Positions 39,325 through 47,401 of a DNA stretch of 64,000 nt are shown here, in pieces (position 1 is the stretch's first letter; the number at the start of each line of letters is the position of its first letter). The translations under genes were made by a program, and so were the position numbers. The notes beneath the pieces were generated by a model. That model made no database searches, was not told where the DNA came from, and saw only the letters and a list, made by a program, of their open reading frames with translations. This stretch comes from Chitinivorax sp. PXF-14 (GTDB lineage Bacteria > Pseudomonadota > Gammaproteobacteria > Burkholderiales > SCOH01): positions 124,001 to 188,000 of the forward strand of contig NZ_JBFNXJ010000005.1 of NCBI RefSeq assembly GCF_040812015.1, written 5' to 3'.

Positions 39325-39672
39325 ATGGGAAGCGATACGGACAAGCCCTGCCAACTAGCGCTCTCGCTGGCTGAAAAAGGCGGCCTGGCCTTCATCCCAG
39401 GCTTGAACAATGTCGTCACCCGCCTGTCCGGCGACCAGCTCGACGCGGCCGGGCGCGTGGCCCTGCTGGCCGCCGTCGAAGCGGCGGGGCTCGCCGAGCT
39501 GCCCGCGCGCGCGCCGATCCCAGGCAAGGGGGCGGACTACAAGACCTATGCGCTCGACGTGGAGCTCAACGGACGGCAGCTGAAGGTCGAGTTCAACGAT
39601 CTGACCCTGACGCCGCCGCTGGCCCACCTGCTCGAACTCATCCGCAGTCTGGCGGCCGCGCACAGCAGTTGA
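39325..39672 (+). CDS. Emfourin-like M4 peptidase inhibitor
   Basis: 115 residues from ATG 39325 (GGGAGGGAAG directly upstream). No signal peptide. The sequence (LALSLAEKGGLAFIPGLNNVVTRLSGDQLD ... VALLAAVEAAGLAEL ... DYKTYALDVELNGRQLKVEFNDLTLTPPLAHLLELIRSLA) fits the emfourin family, cytoplasmic protein inhibitors encoded together with protealysin-like peptidases, first described in Serratia. It would keep the upstream peptidase inactive in the cytoplasm. Assignment rests on the family pattern and on the operon partner. Confidence 0.78.
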   Translation: MGSDTDKPCQLALSLAEKGGLAFIPGLNNVVTRLSGDQLDAAGRVALLAAVEAAGLAELPARAPIPGKGADYKTYALDVELNGRQLKVEFNDLTLTPPLAHLLELIRSLAAAHSS

Positions 39673-39679
39673 GCCTTCG

Positions 39680-40651
39680 CTACAGCCACCCGGCCTGCTT
39701 GAAGCGGCGCCACAGCAGCACATCCAGCACCATCATCAGCAGCACGGCAGCCGGGTAGCCGTAGGCCCATTTGAGCTCGGGCATCTTGTCGAAATTCATG
39801 CCGTAGATGCCGGCGATCATCGTCGGCACCGCGAACAGCGCGCCCCAGGCGGCGAGCTTCTTGGTGATGGCCGAATCGTCGAGCGAGATCATCGACAGGT
39901 TGACCTGGATCGCAGTGTTGAGCATGTCGCGGATCGCCTCGATGTGCTTCGAGATGCGTTCGAGGTGGTCGTATACGTCGCGGTAGTATTCCTGCAGCTT
40001 GACGCAGACCTGCGGCACGCGGCCGCCATAGAGCCGCGAGGTGGCCTCCAGCAGGGGCGCGACGCTGTGCTGCACGGTCATCAGCTTGCGCTTGAGGTCG
40101 TACAGCTCCTCGATGTTGACGCGCGTCGAGGAGCCCTTGCTGAAGATGCGCGCCTCGATGCGTTCGAGCTGTTCTTCGAGCTTGTCGATGATCGGGAAGT
40201 AGCGGTCGACCACCGCATCCATCAGCGCGTACAGCACGAAGCCCGAGCCGTGCAGCAGCAGGTGCGGCTCGCGTTCGCAGCGCGTACGCACATTGAGGAA
40301 GCCCAGGTTGGAGCGGCTGCGCACCGACAGCACGTAGTTGGGGCCGGCAAACACGCAGACTTCGCCGACGCTGATCTCGCCCGCGTCGTCCATCTCCAGC
40401 AGGTGCAGCACGACGAACAGCATATTGCCGTATTCCTCGATCTTGGGCCGCTGGTGGCCCTTGCGCGCATCCTCCACGGCGAGCTCGTGCAGGCCGAACT
40501 CCTCGCGCATCTCTTCGAGCTCGTAGGGCTCCGGGTCGCGCAGCGCGACCCAGACGAAACAGTAAGGCTGGCCGACGTAGTCGCTGATATCGGGCTTGCG
40601 GATGTCGGCGAGCTTGTTGCCGTCCTGATAGGCGGCACAGTTGATGAGCAT
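39680..40651 (-). CDS. corA: CorA-type magnesium/cobalt transporter
   Basis: 323 residues. A cytoplasmic domain (about 1-255) precedes two C-terminal membrane helices; the signature YGMNFDKMPE sits in the loop between them, and the protein ends with basic RRFKQAGWL. It forms a pentameric channel for Mg2+ (and Co2+/Ni2+). It is the last gene in an antiporter-YbdK-CorA series on the minus strand, and converges on the emfourin gene with 7 bases between stop codons. Confidence 0.93.
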   Translation of the reverse strand: MLINCAAYQDGNKLADIRKPDISDYVGQPYCFVWVALRDPEPYELEEMREEFGLHELAVEDARKGHQRPKIEEYGNMLFVVLHLLEMDDAGEISVGEVCVFAGPNYVLSVRSRSNLGFLNVRTRCEREPHLLLHGSGFVLYALMDAVVDRYFPIIDKLEEQLERIEARIFSKGSSTRVNIEELYDLKRKLMTVQHSVAPLLEATSRLYGGRVPQVCVKLQEYYRDVYDHLERISKHIEAIRDMLNTAIQVNLSMISLDDSAITKKLAAWGALFAVPTMIAGIYGMNFDKMPELKWAYGYPAAVLLMMVLDVLLWRRFKQAGWL

Positions 40652-40702
40652 GGTGGCGGGTTTCCTGGCTGAATCGCCGCCATCATATGACGGCGGCTGC
40701 CG

Positions 40703-41833
40703 TCATACCACCCACTCGGTATTCGCGCTGCGCCAGGCCTCGCACTGCAGGCGCACCACGTCGCTCAGCGACTGGCTCGTGGCGAAGCGCTCGCGCAGCC
40801 AGGCGGCATCGGTCGCCATGCGCACCGCCCGACCGCGCAGGTAGGCGAGCGCATCGACGGTGCCGAGCTCCCGCGCCGTCTCCGACAGCCTGTCGAACGT
40901 CGCCAGCAAGTCCTGCCGCAGCTCGGGCCTGGCCAGCGTCTCGACGTCGCAGAGCGTGCCCGCCAGGCCGAAGCGGCAAGCCTGGAAGCGGTTGAAGGCA
41001 TAGGTCTGGTAGGTGTCGGGGTGCGGCGCGATCTCGGGGTGCGCGAGGAAGTAGCCGGCCAGCGTGCGGGCATAGGCAGCGATCGCCACGGCCGTTTCGA
41101 GCTGCAGCGGCGTGTCGCACACGCGGATTTCCACCGTGCCGTATTCGGGTTTGGGGCGGATGTCCCAGTAGAAGTCCTTCATGCTGGCGACGATGCCATA
41201 ACCGCTCATCTTGCCGAAGTAGTCTTCGAATGCCTGCCACGACGCCACCATCGGCATGCAGCCCGACAGCGGAAAGGCGTTGATGCTGGTGAGCCGCGAC
41301 GAATGGAACAGCGTGTCGACCCCCTGGTAGAACGGCGACGAGCACGACAGCGCGATGAAGTGCGGCATGTAGCGCGCCAGCAGGTGGGTCAGCCTCACCG
41401 CCGCATCGCCGTCGGGCACGCCGATGTGGATGTGCTGGCCGTAGACGGTGAACTGCTTGGCCAGGTAGCCGTAAAGCTCGGATACCAGCAGATAGCGCTC
41501 TTTCGGGTAGATCGCGCGGTCCGCCCAGTGCTGGAACGGGTGCGCGCCGCCGCCGCCGATGCCGAGGTTGAGCTTGTCGGCGGCGCCCAGCACGATGTCG
41601 CGGATGGCGATCAGCTCGGCCAGCATCTCGCGGTGGCTCTCGTGCACCCCGGAGGCGATCTCGAGCATGCTCTCGGTGATCTCGGGCTTGATGTCATAGC
41701 CCTTGTTGCGGCGCTCGATCAGCGCCAGCAGGTCGCGCGCGCCACGCGTCAGGTTGTAGTCGCGCCGATTGACGATCTGCAGCTCGAGCTCGATGCCGAA
41801 CGTCAGTGGTTTGGATGGCTTGAAATCGAGCAT
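40703..41833 (-). CDS. ybdK: YbdK-family carboxylate-amine ligase (GCS2)
   Basis: 376 residues. PLTFGIELELQIVNRRDYNL, PEITESMLEIASGVHESH, GGGGAHPFQHW and YGQHIHIGVPDGDAAVRL are the glutamate-cysteine ligase type 2 motifs (ATP/Mg and substrate sites). E. coli YbdK has weak glutamate-cysteine ligase activity; the true substrate is unsettled. GGAGG lies over the stop region of the antiporter gene 3 bases upstream, so the two are co-translated. CorA follows 51 bases later. Confidence 0.9.
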   Translation of the reverse strand: MLDFKPSKPLTFGIELELQIVNRRDYNLTRGARDLLALIERRNKGYDIKPEITESMLEIASGVHESHREMLAELIAIRDIVLGAADKLNLGIGGGGAHPFQHWADRAIYPKERYLLVSELYGYLAKQFTVYGQHIHIGVPDGDAAVRLTHLLARYMPHFIALSCSSPFYQGVDTLFHSSRLTSINAFPLSGCMPMVASWQAFEDYFGKMSGYGIVASMKDFYWDIRPKPEYGTVEIRVCDTPLQLETAVAIAAYARTLAGYFLAHPEIAPHPDTYQTYAFNRFQACRFGLAGTLCDVETLARPELRQDLLATFDRLSETARELGTVDALAYLRGRAVRMATDAAWLRERFATSQSLSDVVRLQCEAWRSANTEWVV

Positions 41834-41836
41834 GGC

Positions 41837-43051
41837 TTACCTCCCCCCGGGCAACTCGTCGCTGAGCACCAGCGCCCGCCGCATCACCAGCGGCCCGAGC
41901 AGCTCGACGAAGACCAGGGCCGACACCATCATCGCCGACAGCTGCGGGCCGAAATTCGGGTAGTCGCCCGCCGCGCTGAGCAGCACGATCGTCACCACGC
42001 CCGAAAGCGGGAACAGGCTCAGCCCGAGGCACGCCCCCTTGCGCCAGCTGATGCCGTTGAAGCGCGCCAGGGCGGTGGTCAGCGTCACAGCCACCAGGCT
42101 GCGCAGGGCGACGAAAGCCAGCGCCAGCCACCAGTATTCGCTCAGGTAGTAAAGCGTGAGCTGCGCTCCGGCATACACGAACAGCATCACGCACAACAAG
42201 GTGTCGAGCGGGTGGATGTCGGCCTCGGCCAAGGGCAGCCTGGCACGGCCGCTCTGCGTGGCGACGCCGAGAAACAGCAGCGCGATCAGCGACGACACGC
42301 CGAGCATGCTGCCCAGCGCCACCAGCAGCGCCACCACGGCCAGCACGAAGGCGGCCAGCAGGCCGCGCCGGTCCGGCAGGTAGGGCAGCACGGCAGCCAT
42401 CACATGGGCCCCGGCCCAGCCCAGCAGCACCGCGCCGAACAGGCGGTAGAGCGGCGACAGCAGCCACTGCGCCCAGTCAGCCTGGTTTTCCAGGTGCCAC
42501 CACGAAGTGCCGATGGTGAACAGCACGATGGCCAGCGCGTTGCCGATCGCAGTCAGGTGCAGCATGCGCTCGGTCACCTGCCCCTCGGCGCGCAGCTCGC
42601 GCACCAACATCAGCGCGATGGCGGGCGAGGTCGTCATGCCGAGCACGGCGACCATGGCGGCCGGCGGGCCGTCAAAACCAAGATAGCGCAGGCCGCAGAA
42701 CAGCGCGGCGAACACAGCGCCGCCAGTGAGCACGCCGGTCGCCAGCAGCCAGCGTTCGCGCAGCAGCCAGGCCAGGTCGATGCGCCGGCCCAGCTCGAAC
42801 AGGATCAGGCCGAGCGCGATGTCGACGACGAAACGCAGGTCGGCCAGCGCGCCGAAATCGAGCAGATTGATGCCCGCGGGCCCGACCAGCAGCCCGGTCA
42901 GCATATAGCCGGTCAACAGAGGCAGATGCAGCAGCCGGTGGCTCAGGGCCGCGCCGAGCACGCCGGCGGCAAGCAGGATGCCGACGCCGAACACGCCGAC
43001 CTCGGCCGGGCTTGGCCGCCAGCTCAACACCGGTAACAAATCGAAAGGCAT
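41837..43051 (-). CDS. Cation:proton antiporter (Kef/CPA2 type)
   Basis: 404 residues from ATG 43051; the frame is open up to 43210 but the upstream part is polar and non-conserved. Around twelve membrane segments form a Na+/H+ exchanger domain: PLLTGYMLTGLLVGPAGINLL, DIALGLILFELGRRIDLAWLL, and VLGMTTSPAIALMLV. No C-terminal TrkA-N domain is present, so it is the short form without nucleotide regulation. It probably exchanges K+ or Na+ for H+. First gene of an operon with ybdK and corA. Confidence 0.88.
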   Translation of the reverse strand: MPFDLLPVLSWRPSPAEVGVFGVGILLAAGVLGAALSHRLLHLPLLTGYMLTGLLVGPAGINLLDFGALADLRFVVDIALGLILFELGRRIDLAWLLRERWLLATGVLTGGAVFAALFCGLRYLGFDGPPAAMVAVLGMTTSPAIALMLVRELRAEGQVTERMLHLTAIGNALAIVLFTIGTSWWHLENQADWAQWLLSPLYRLFGAVLLGWAGAHVMAAVLPYLPDRRGLLAAFVLAVVALLVALGSMLGVSSLIALLFLGVATQSGRARLPLAEADIHPLDTLLCVMLFVYAGAQLTLYYLSEYWWLALAFVALRSLVAVTLTTALARFNGISWRKGACLGLSLFPLSGVVTIVLLSAAGDYPNFGPQLSAMMVSALVFVELLGPLVMRRALVLSDELPGGR

Positions 43052-43287
43052 GACTTCACCCCCAAGGCTGTTGTTGGTTTCATGGTGGGATGAACGCATC
43101 GGCCCAGCGGCGGGGCCCGTTCTGCTTGTGCGGCTGAAAGCCGCTACCAGGGCGGATTGAAGAGGCGTGTCGTGGTGGTTGACGTCCCTGATCTTTAGTT
43201 TGAACCCCATCGCGGCGATTTAGTTCCACCCACGCGGCGCGGCGCGCTTTCGGCTAAGCTGCAGGCTGCCCGCCACGAGAACCCGCC

Positions 43288-44442
43288 ATGCAATTCGAAT
43301 TCGCCACGGCTACCCGCATCGTATTCGGCAGCGGCCAGGCCGCCGAGCTGCCCGCCATCGCCGCCGGGCTTGGGCGCCGCGTCATGCTCGCCACCGGCAG
43401 CCGCCCCGAGCGCCACGCCGGGCTCGCGGCCGCGCTGGTGGCGCAGGGCCTGGCCGTCACGCCGTTCGCGGTCAGCGGCGAGCCGACCACCGATGTGGCC
43501 GAGCACGGCGTGAGGCTGGCGCGCGATGCCCGGTGCGACATGGTGATCGGCATCGGCGGCGGCAGCGTCCTCGATGTCGGCAAGGTGATCGCCGCCATGC
43601 TCAGCAACGGCGGCGCGCTGTTCGACTACCTCGAGGTGATCGGCCGCGCCCAGCCGCTCGCCTGCCCGGCCGTGCCCTACATCGCCGTGCCGACCACCGC
43701 CGGCACCGGCGCCGAAGTCACGCGCAACGCGGTGCTCGGCTCGCCGGCCCATGGCGTCAAGGTGAGCATGCGCAGCCCGCACATGCTGCCGCGGCTGGCC
43801 TTGATCGACCCCGAACTGATGCGCTCGATGCCGCCCGCGCTAACGGCCAGCAGCGGGCTCGATGCGCTGACCCACGTGATCGAGCCCTTCCTGTGCAAGC
43901 AGCCCAACCCGCTGACCGACGCGCTGTGCCGCGATGCGATCGTGCGCGCCGCGCGGGCGCTGCCGGCCGCCTACCGCGACGGCGACGACCTGGCCGCGCG
44001 CGAGGACATGGCCGTGGTCGGCCTGTTCGGCGGCCTGGCGCTTGCCAACGCGAAGCTCGGCGCGGTACATGGCTTTGCCGGCCCCTTGGGCGGCATGATC
44101 GACGCGCCGCACGGCCTGCTGTGCGCGCGGCTGTTGCCCGTCGTGCTCGATACCAACCTAGCGGCGCTGCGGGCACGTGCGCCGGACAGCCCGGTGCTAG
44201 CCCGCTTTGGGGAGCTGGCGCGCCTCGTCAGCGGGGATGCCACGGCAGAGGCCGACGCTTGCGTGGCCTGGGCACACGCGCTGTGTCGCGAGCTGCAGGT
44301 GCCCGCGCTGTCCTCGTTCGGCCTCGCCCCGGCACGCATCCCCGAGGCCGTCGCCAAGGCGCGCCAGGCCAGCAGCATGAAGGGCAACCCGATCGTGCTC
44401 GACGACGACGAGCTCACTCGCCTGCTCGAACGCGCCTGCTGA
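43288..44442 (+). CDS. Iron-containing (type III) alcohol dehydrogenase
   Basis: 384 residues. Rossmann part with the NAD(P)-binding GIGGGSVLDVGKVIAAM and TTAGTGAEVTRNAVL, then the metal-binding helical half: SGLDALTHVIEPFL, ANAKLGAVHGFAGPLGGMIDAPHGLLCARLLP, supplying Asp and three His ligands. These enzymes interconvert alcohols and aldehydes or ketones with NAD(P)H; substrate unpredictable. It is divergent from the antiporter gene and stands alone. Confidence 0.92.
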   Translation: MQFEFATATRIVFGSGQAAELPAIAAGLGRRVMLATGSRPERHAGLAAALVAQGLAVTPFAVSGEPTTDVAEHGVRLARDARCDMVIGIGGGSVLDVGKVIAAMLSNGGALFDYLEVIGRAQPLACPAVPYIAVPTTAGTGAEVTRNAVLGSPAHGVKVSMRSPHMLPRLALIDPELMRSMPPALTASSGLDALTHVIEPFLCKQPNPLTDALCRDAIVRAARALPAAYRDGDDLAAREDMAVVGLFGGLALANAKLGAVHGFAGPLGGMIDAPHGLLCARLLPVVLDTNLAALRARAPDSPVLARFGELARLVSGDATAEADACVAWAHALCRELQVPALSSFGLAPARIPEAVAKARQASSMKGNPIVLDDDELTRLLERAC

Positions 44443-44571
44443 GCCGTATCCGTCCCGGCACCCAGGCCTGCCGGATTGCGTCCCCGGTACGGCGGCCCGC
44501 AGCCGGGCGCCCATGGCCCGAGCGGCCCGCTCCGCCCCGGCCTTGAGCACGGCACGGCGGGCGACAGCCGC

Positions 44572-45030
44572 TCACACGGCGCGGCTGACGATCTGGTACA
44601 CGATCTCTCCCACCAGCGCGAACGCGGGCGACAGCAGCAGGCTCGACCAGGCGTAGCCCGATGCGCCCGGCAGCAGCACCGACAGCGCGGGCTGGTCCGG
44701 GTGATGGCGCACGGCCACGCTGCTGTGCAGCGGAAAGCGCGCCACCAGCCGGCGCGAGAACGCGAGCCCGGGTGCGGAGCCGAAATGCACACGCCAGCCA
44801 GTATAGGCCTTGCCGCCAACCTGGTAGCGGTATTCGATCTCCATCATCCACCGGCTGGATACCTTGCTGCCGTTCGTCAGCGGCGAGAAAACCTGCACCC
44901 TGGAACGCGTCATGGTCCCCGTTGCGGTCGGCCAGCCGGCACTGCGATAGGCGCGCGACAGCGACAGCAGCGCAAAGGCGAGCGGCACGATGGCAAACAC
45001 GGCGATGAGAATGACTTCGGCGATGGGCAT
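44572..45030 (-). CDS. DUF3592-type membrane protein
   Basis: 152 residues, membrane helices at each end (about 4-23 and 127-147). Between them a beta-rich domain SAGWPTATGTMTRSRVQVFSP ... MEIEYRYQVGGKAYTGWRVHFG ... VAVRHHPDQPALSVLLPG, the pattern of DUF3592. Function unknown. It lies 96 bases downstream of the AlaX-like gene in the same direction. Confidence 0.78.
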   Translation of the reverse strand: MPIAEVILIAVFAIVPLAFALLSLSRAYRSAGWPTATGTMTRSRVQVFSPLTNGSKVSSRWMMEIEYRYQVGGKAYTGWRVHFGSAPGLAFSRRLVARFPLHSSVAVRHHPDQPALSVLLPGASGYAWSSLLLSPAFALVGEIVYQIVSRAV

Positions 45031-45126
45031 GGTCAGGATTGGAGGTGGTTAGTCAGCGTGGGGGCGCCCCGCCCGAGGCGGGCCGGCGTATCGGCGGGGA
45101 CCAACGCGGCGAGCGGCATGGCAAGG

Positions 45127-45768
45127 TCAATCGCACAGGTAGATGTCCACCCGCTCCTTGCCGCGCCCGATATTGTTGCGCTTGAGCCGGATCGCGCCGA
45201 TCTCGCCGGTGTCCTTCACATGCGTGCCGCCACAGGGCACGCGCGAGAAGCCGTCGATCTCCCAGTAGCGGCGCTCGTTCGCCTCGTCCTCGAAGGCGCT
45301 GCGCACCTCGCGCTTCGATGCGATGATCGCGTTTGCCTCGTCGGCGATGGCGGGCAGCAGCGGTGAAATGCTCTGCGGCCAGGCGAAATCGATGCGCGCC
45401 TTGTCCTCGGCGATATGCGCGCCGATCTTTTCGACGCCGGGCAGCGTGCGGCCGATCAGCTCGAGCACCAGCTCCGCCGCGAAATGCAGCCGCATCAGCC
45501 GATAGCGGCGCGCCCAGTCGATCTCGACCTCGACGGACTGGCCCGGCGCCAGCCCATGGTCATCCGGCAGGGTGTAGACGATGTCCCGTCCGCGCTTGTG
45601 CGCCGCCAGTACCGGCAAGCCGGCGATGCTGCCGCGATCGCCCTCCTGCCCGCCCGAGAAGGCGAAGAAGATGGTCGAAGCGAGCCACACCTGCGTGCCC
45701 GCGACATCGCTGACGGTGGTGCCGAGCCGGGTCTGATACGGGTCGAGCCAGAATTGCTTGTGCGTCAT
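45127..45768 (-). CDS. AlaX-like alanyl-tRNA editing protein
   Basis: 213 residues, related to the editing domain of alanyl-tRNA synthetase: FAFSGGQEGDRGSI near the start, a first metal motif region MRLHFAAELVLEL, IGAHIAEDKARIDFAW and the second motif VPCGGTHVKDTGEIG with CxxxH. AlaX proteins remove Ser or Gly wrongly attached to tRNA-Ala. The usual HxxxH is HFAAE here, so one zinc ligand is replaced by Glu; activity or metal binding may differ. Full length and open, no sign of decay otherwise. Confidence 0.82.
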   Translation of the reverse strand: MTHKQFWLDPYQTRLGTTVSDVAGTQVWLASTIFFAFSGGQEGDRGSIAGLPVLAAHKRGRDIVYTLPDDHGLAPGQSVEVEIDWARRYRLMRLHFAAELVLELIGRTLPGVEKIGAHIAEDKARIDFAWPQSISPLLPAIADEANAIIASKREVRSAFEDEANERRYWEIDGFSRVPCGGTHVKDTGEIGAIRLKRNNIGRGKERVDIYLCD

Positions 45769-45844
45769 GAGCTATCCTGCGTGTGGAATCGAAGCGCGGT
45801 GGCAGGCCACACACCTTGCCTGCAGCCGCTTCCAGGCCAGCCTG

Positions 45845-46615
45845 CTAGGGCCGGGCGGCGTCCGCCGGCGGGCTCGCCGCCGCGTGGCCCTGCCCGAGGT
45901 AGGCGCGCACCGCGTCAACGATGGCCTGGCACATGGCGTCCTGATTGTGCGCCTGCGATACATAGCGCTCGTCGTCCGGATCGACGATCACCCCCACTTC
46001 GAGCAGCACGGCGGGCACGCGGGTCTTGTGCAGCACCACGAGATCGTCGAAACGGTAGATGCCGAGCCGCTCGTTCAGCCATTCGCGCCGTTCACCCGCG
46101 ATGTCTTCCGCGTGGTGCGGTGTCGGCGGGCGCCCCAGGCCGAGCAGGGCCTGGCCGAGTTGCTCGGCGAAGCGGTAGGCATCGGGGAAGGCCGGGTTGG
46201 CTTTCGACACGAAGATCGAATAGCCGCCGATCGGGCGCGTGGTCTGGTAGGCAGCCCCGCTCGCCAGCTCGATCTTCTTCAGATAGGCCAGCTGAGCCGA
46301 GTCGTGGTGGATCGCCAGGAACAACGCCGGCTGCTCGTCGTTGGCGATCGTGGCGCGGTCGGTCAGGCTCAGCGACTGGCCGGGCTCGCGCGTCAGCCTG
46401 ACGGTGAACGAGGCCGCGCGTAGCGCATCGGCTAGCTTGGCGGCGAAATGGTCGTTGTAGACCACCTCGTACACGCCGCGCACGCCCAGCGCGCCCTGCT
46501 GCCTGGGCGTGTGGCCCGGGTCGAGCATGATGGTGGCGCCATCGCCGGCCAGCGCAGGCTGCAGCCCAAGCCAGGCCAGCAGCGCGATCAGCCCGCGGAG
46601 CTTGCCGCGGCCCAT
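45845..46615 (-). CDS. N-acetylmuramoyl-L-alanine amidase (Amidase_3)
   Basis: 256 residues from ATG 46615 (GGAG 6 bases upstream, inside the preceding gene's stop region). Signal peptide ending QPALA. Amidase_3 zinc motifs: MLDPGHTPRQQGALG (His), GVYEVVYNDHFA (Glu), LFLAIHHDSAQ (His) and the catalytic LLEVGVIVDPDDE. It cleaves the amide between MurNAc and the stem peptide in peptidoglycan. Unlike AmiC it has no AMIN domain. The start lies 2 bases after the LprI-like stop, so the pair forms an operon. Confidence 0.88.
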   Translation of the reverse strand: MGRGKLRGLIALLAWLGLQPALAGDGATIMLDPGHTPRQQGALGVRGVYEVVYNDHFAAKLADALRAASFTVRLTREPGQSLSLTDRATIANDEQPALFLAIHHDSAQLAYLKKIELASGAAYQTTRPIGGYSIFVSKANPAFPDAYRFAEQLGQALLGLGRPPTPHHAEDIAGERREWLNERLGIYRFDDLVVLHKTRVPAVLLEVGVIVDPDDERYVSQAHNQDAMCQAIVDAVRAYLGQGHAAASPPADAARP

Positions 46616-46617
46616 GC

Positions 46618-47010
46618 TCAGCTCCAGCTCTTGCTGCCGATCATGTCGTCGCGGCAGGTGCCGGACTTGCACTCGCGCAGGCGGTCGCGCAGGTATTCGC
46701 TGCGCTTGCGGTTGACGTCGTAGTTGCAATCGACGTTGATCGTGCCTGCCGTCGGCTGGCAGGTCTGATCGCGGTATTTCATCCAGTCGCGCTGCACGCT
46801 CAGCAGTTGCTTCTTCGTGCCCTCCTTGATCGCGCCGCGCAGCTCGTTGTAGACGCTGTTGAGCTCCTTGTCGGATTTGAGGAACAGCTTGCTGTAGCAG
46901 TAGGTCAGGTCGTAGCTGGTGGTGTATTTGTCGCACTCGCCTTGCGCCTGCGCGCCGTGAAAGGCGATAGCCAGCATGCCGGCGAGAACGCTACCGATCA
47001 GTCGTTTCAT
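46618..47010 (-). CDS. LprI/DUF1311-like secreted protein
   Basis: 130 residues from ATG 47010 (AAGGA 6 bases upstream). Signal peptide MKRLIGSVLAGMLAIAFHGAQA, then the LprI/DUF1311 motif: YDLTYCYSKLFLKSDKELNSVYNEL ... LLSVQRDWMKYRDQTC. Six Cys suggest three disulfides. Some members inhibit lysozyme. The coupled amidase gene downstream makes a role in controlling cell-wall hydrolysis plausible, but that is inference. Confidence 0.82.
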   Translation of the reverse strand: MKRLIGSVLAGMLAIAFHGAQAQGECDKYTTSYDLTYCYSKLFLKSDKELNSVYNELRGAIKEGTKKQLLSVQRDWMKYRDQTCQPTAGTINVDCNYDVNRKRSEYLRDRLRECKSGTCRDDMIGSKSWS

Positions 47011-47401
47011 GTCGATTCCTTGTCGTTGAGTGAAGAAATTTGTCGCCAGCCGCGGCACCCGGTACGGCAGCAGGGTCAGCCACGCGTCGAGATTGTCGCC
47101 GATGCCGGGCCTACCCGGCATCGGGCCGAGCCGCAGCTCACGCCTGGTGAACTCGATACGGCCATAACGGTGACAACGGTCGCCCGGCAGCGGGTGCAGC
47201 GCCCGACCGCCAGCCGCACGAGTCCGCACAGATCGACACGCGGCCCTGCAGGAAAGCGGCATGCCAGCCATCGAGCATGGATGCGGAGGCGGAACCCGGC
47301 ATAGGCGAATGATAGCAGCAAGCCAGCTGCCATTCAGGCGTGGCTTGGCGCTTATGCAGCCGTCCAACTATATTGGAACCACAGCACACAGGGAGCTAGC
47401 C
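47011..47401. other. 391-base divergent gap with a strong hairpin
   Basis: Between the LprI-like and EF-G-like starts. It contains a perfect 11-base inverted repeat with loop CCTA (47099-47124, arms CCGATGCCGGG) without a T run. Reading frames stay open on the minus strand but match nothing I recognise. A CAGGGAG site precedes the right-hand gene. Confidence 0.55.

Noticed and set aside
41021-43036. 671-codon plus-strand frame opposite ybdK and the antiporter
   Set aside because: Composition is Gln/His/Arg-rich with no motif, and both minus-strand genes are conserved end to end.
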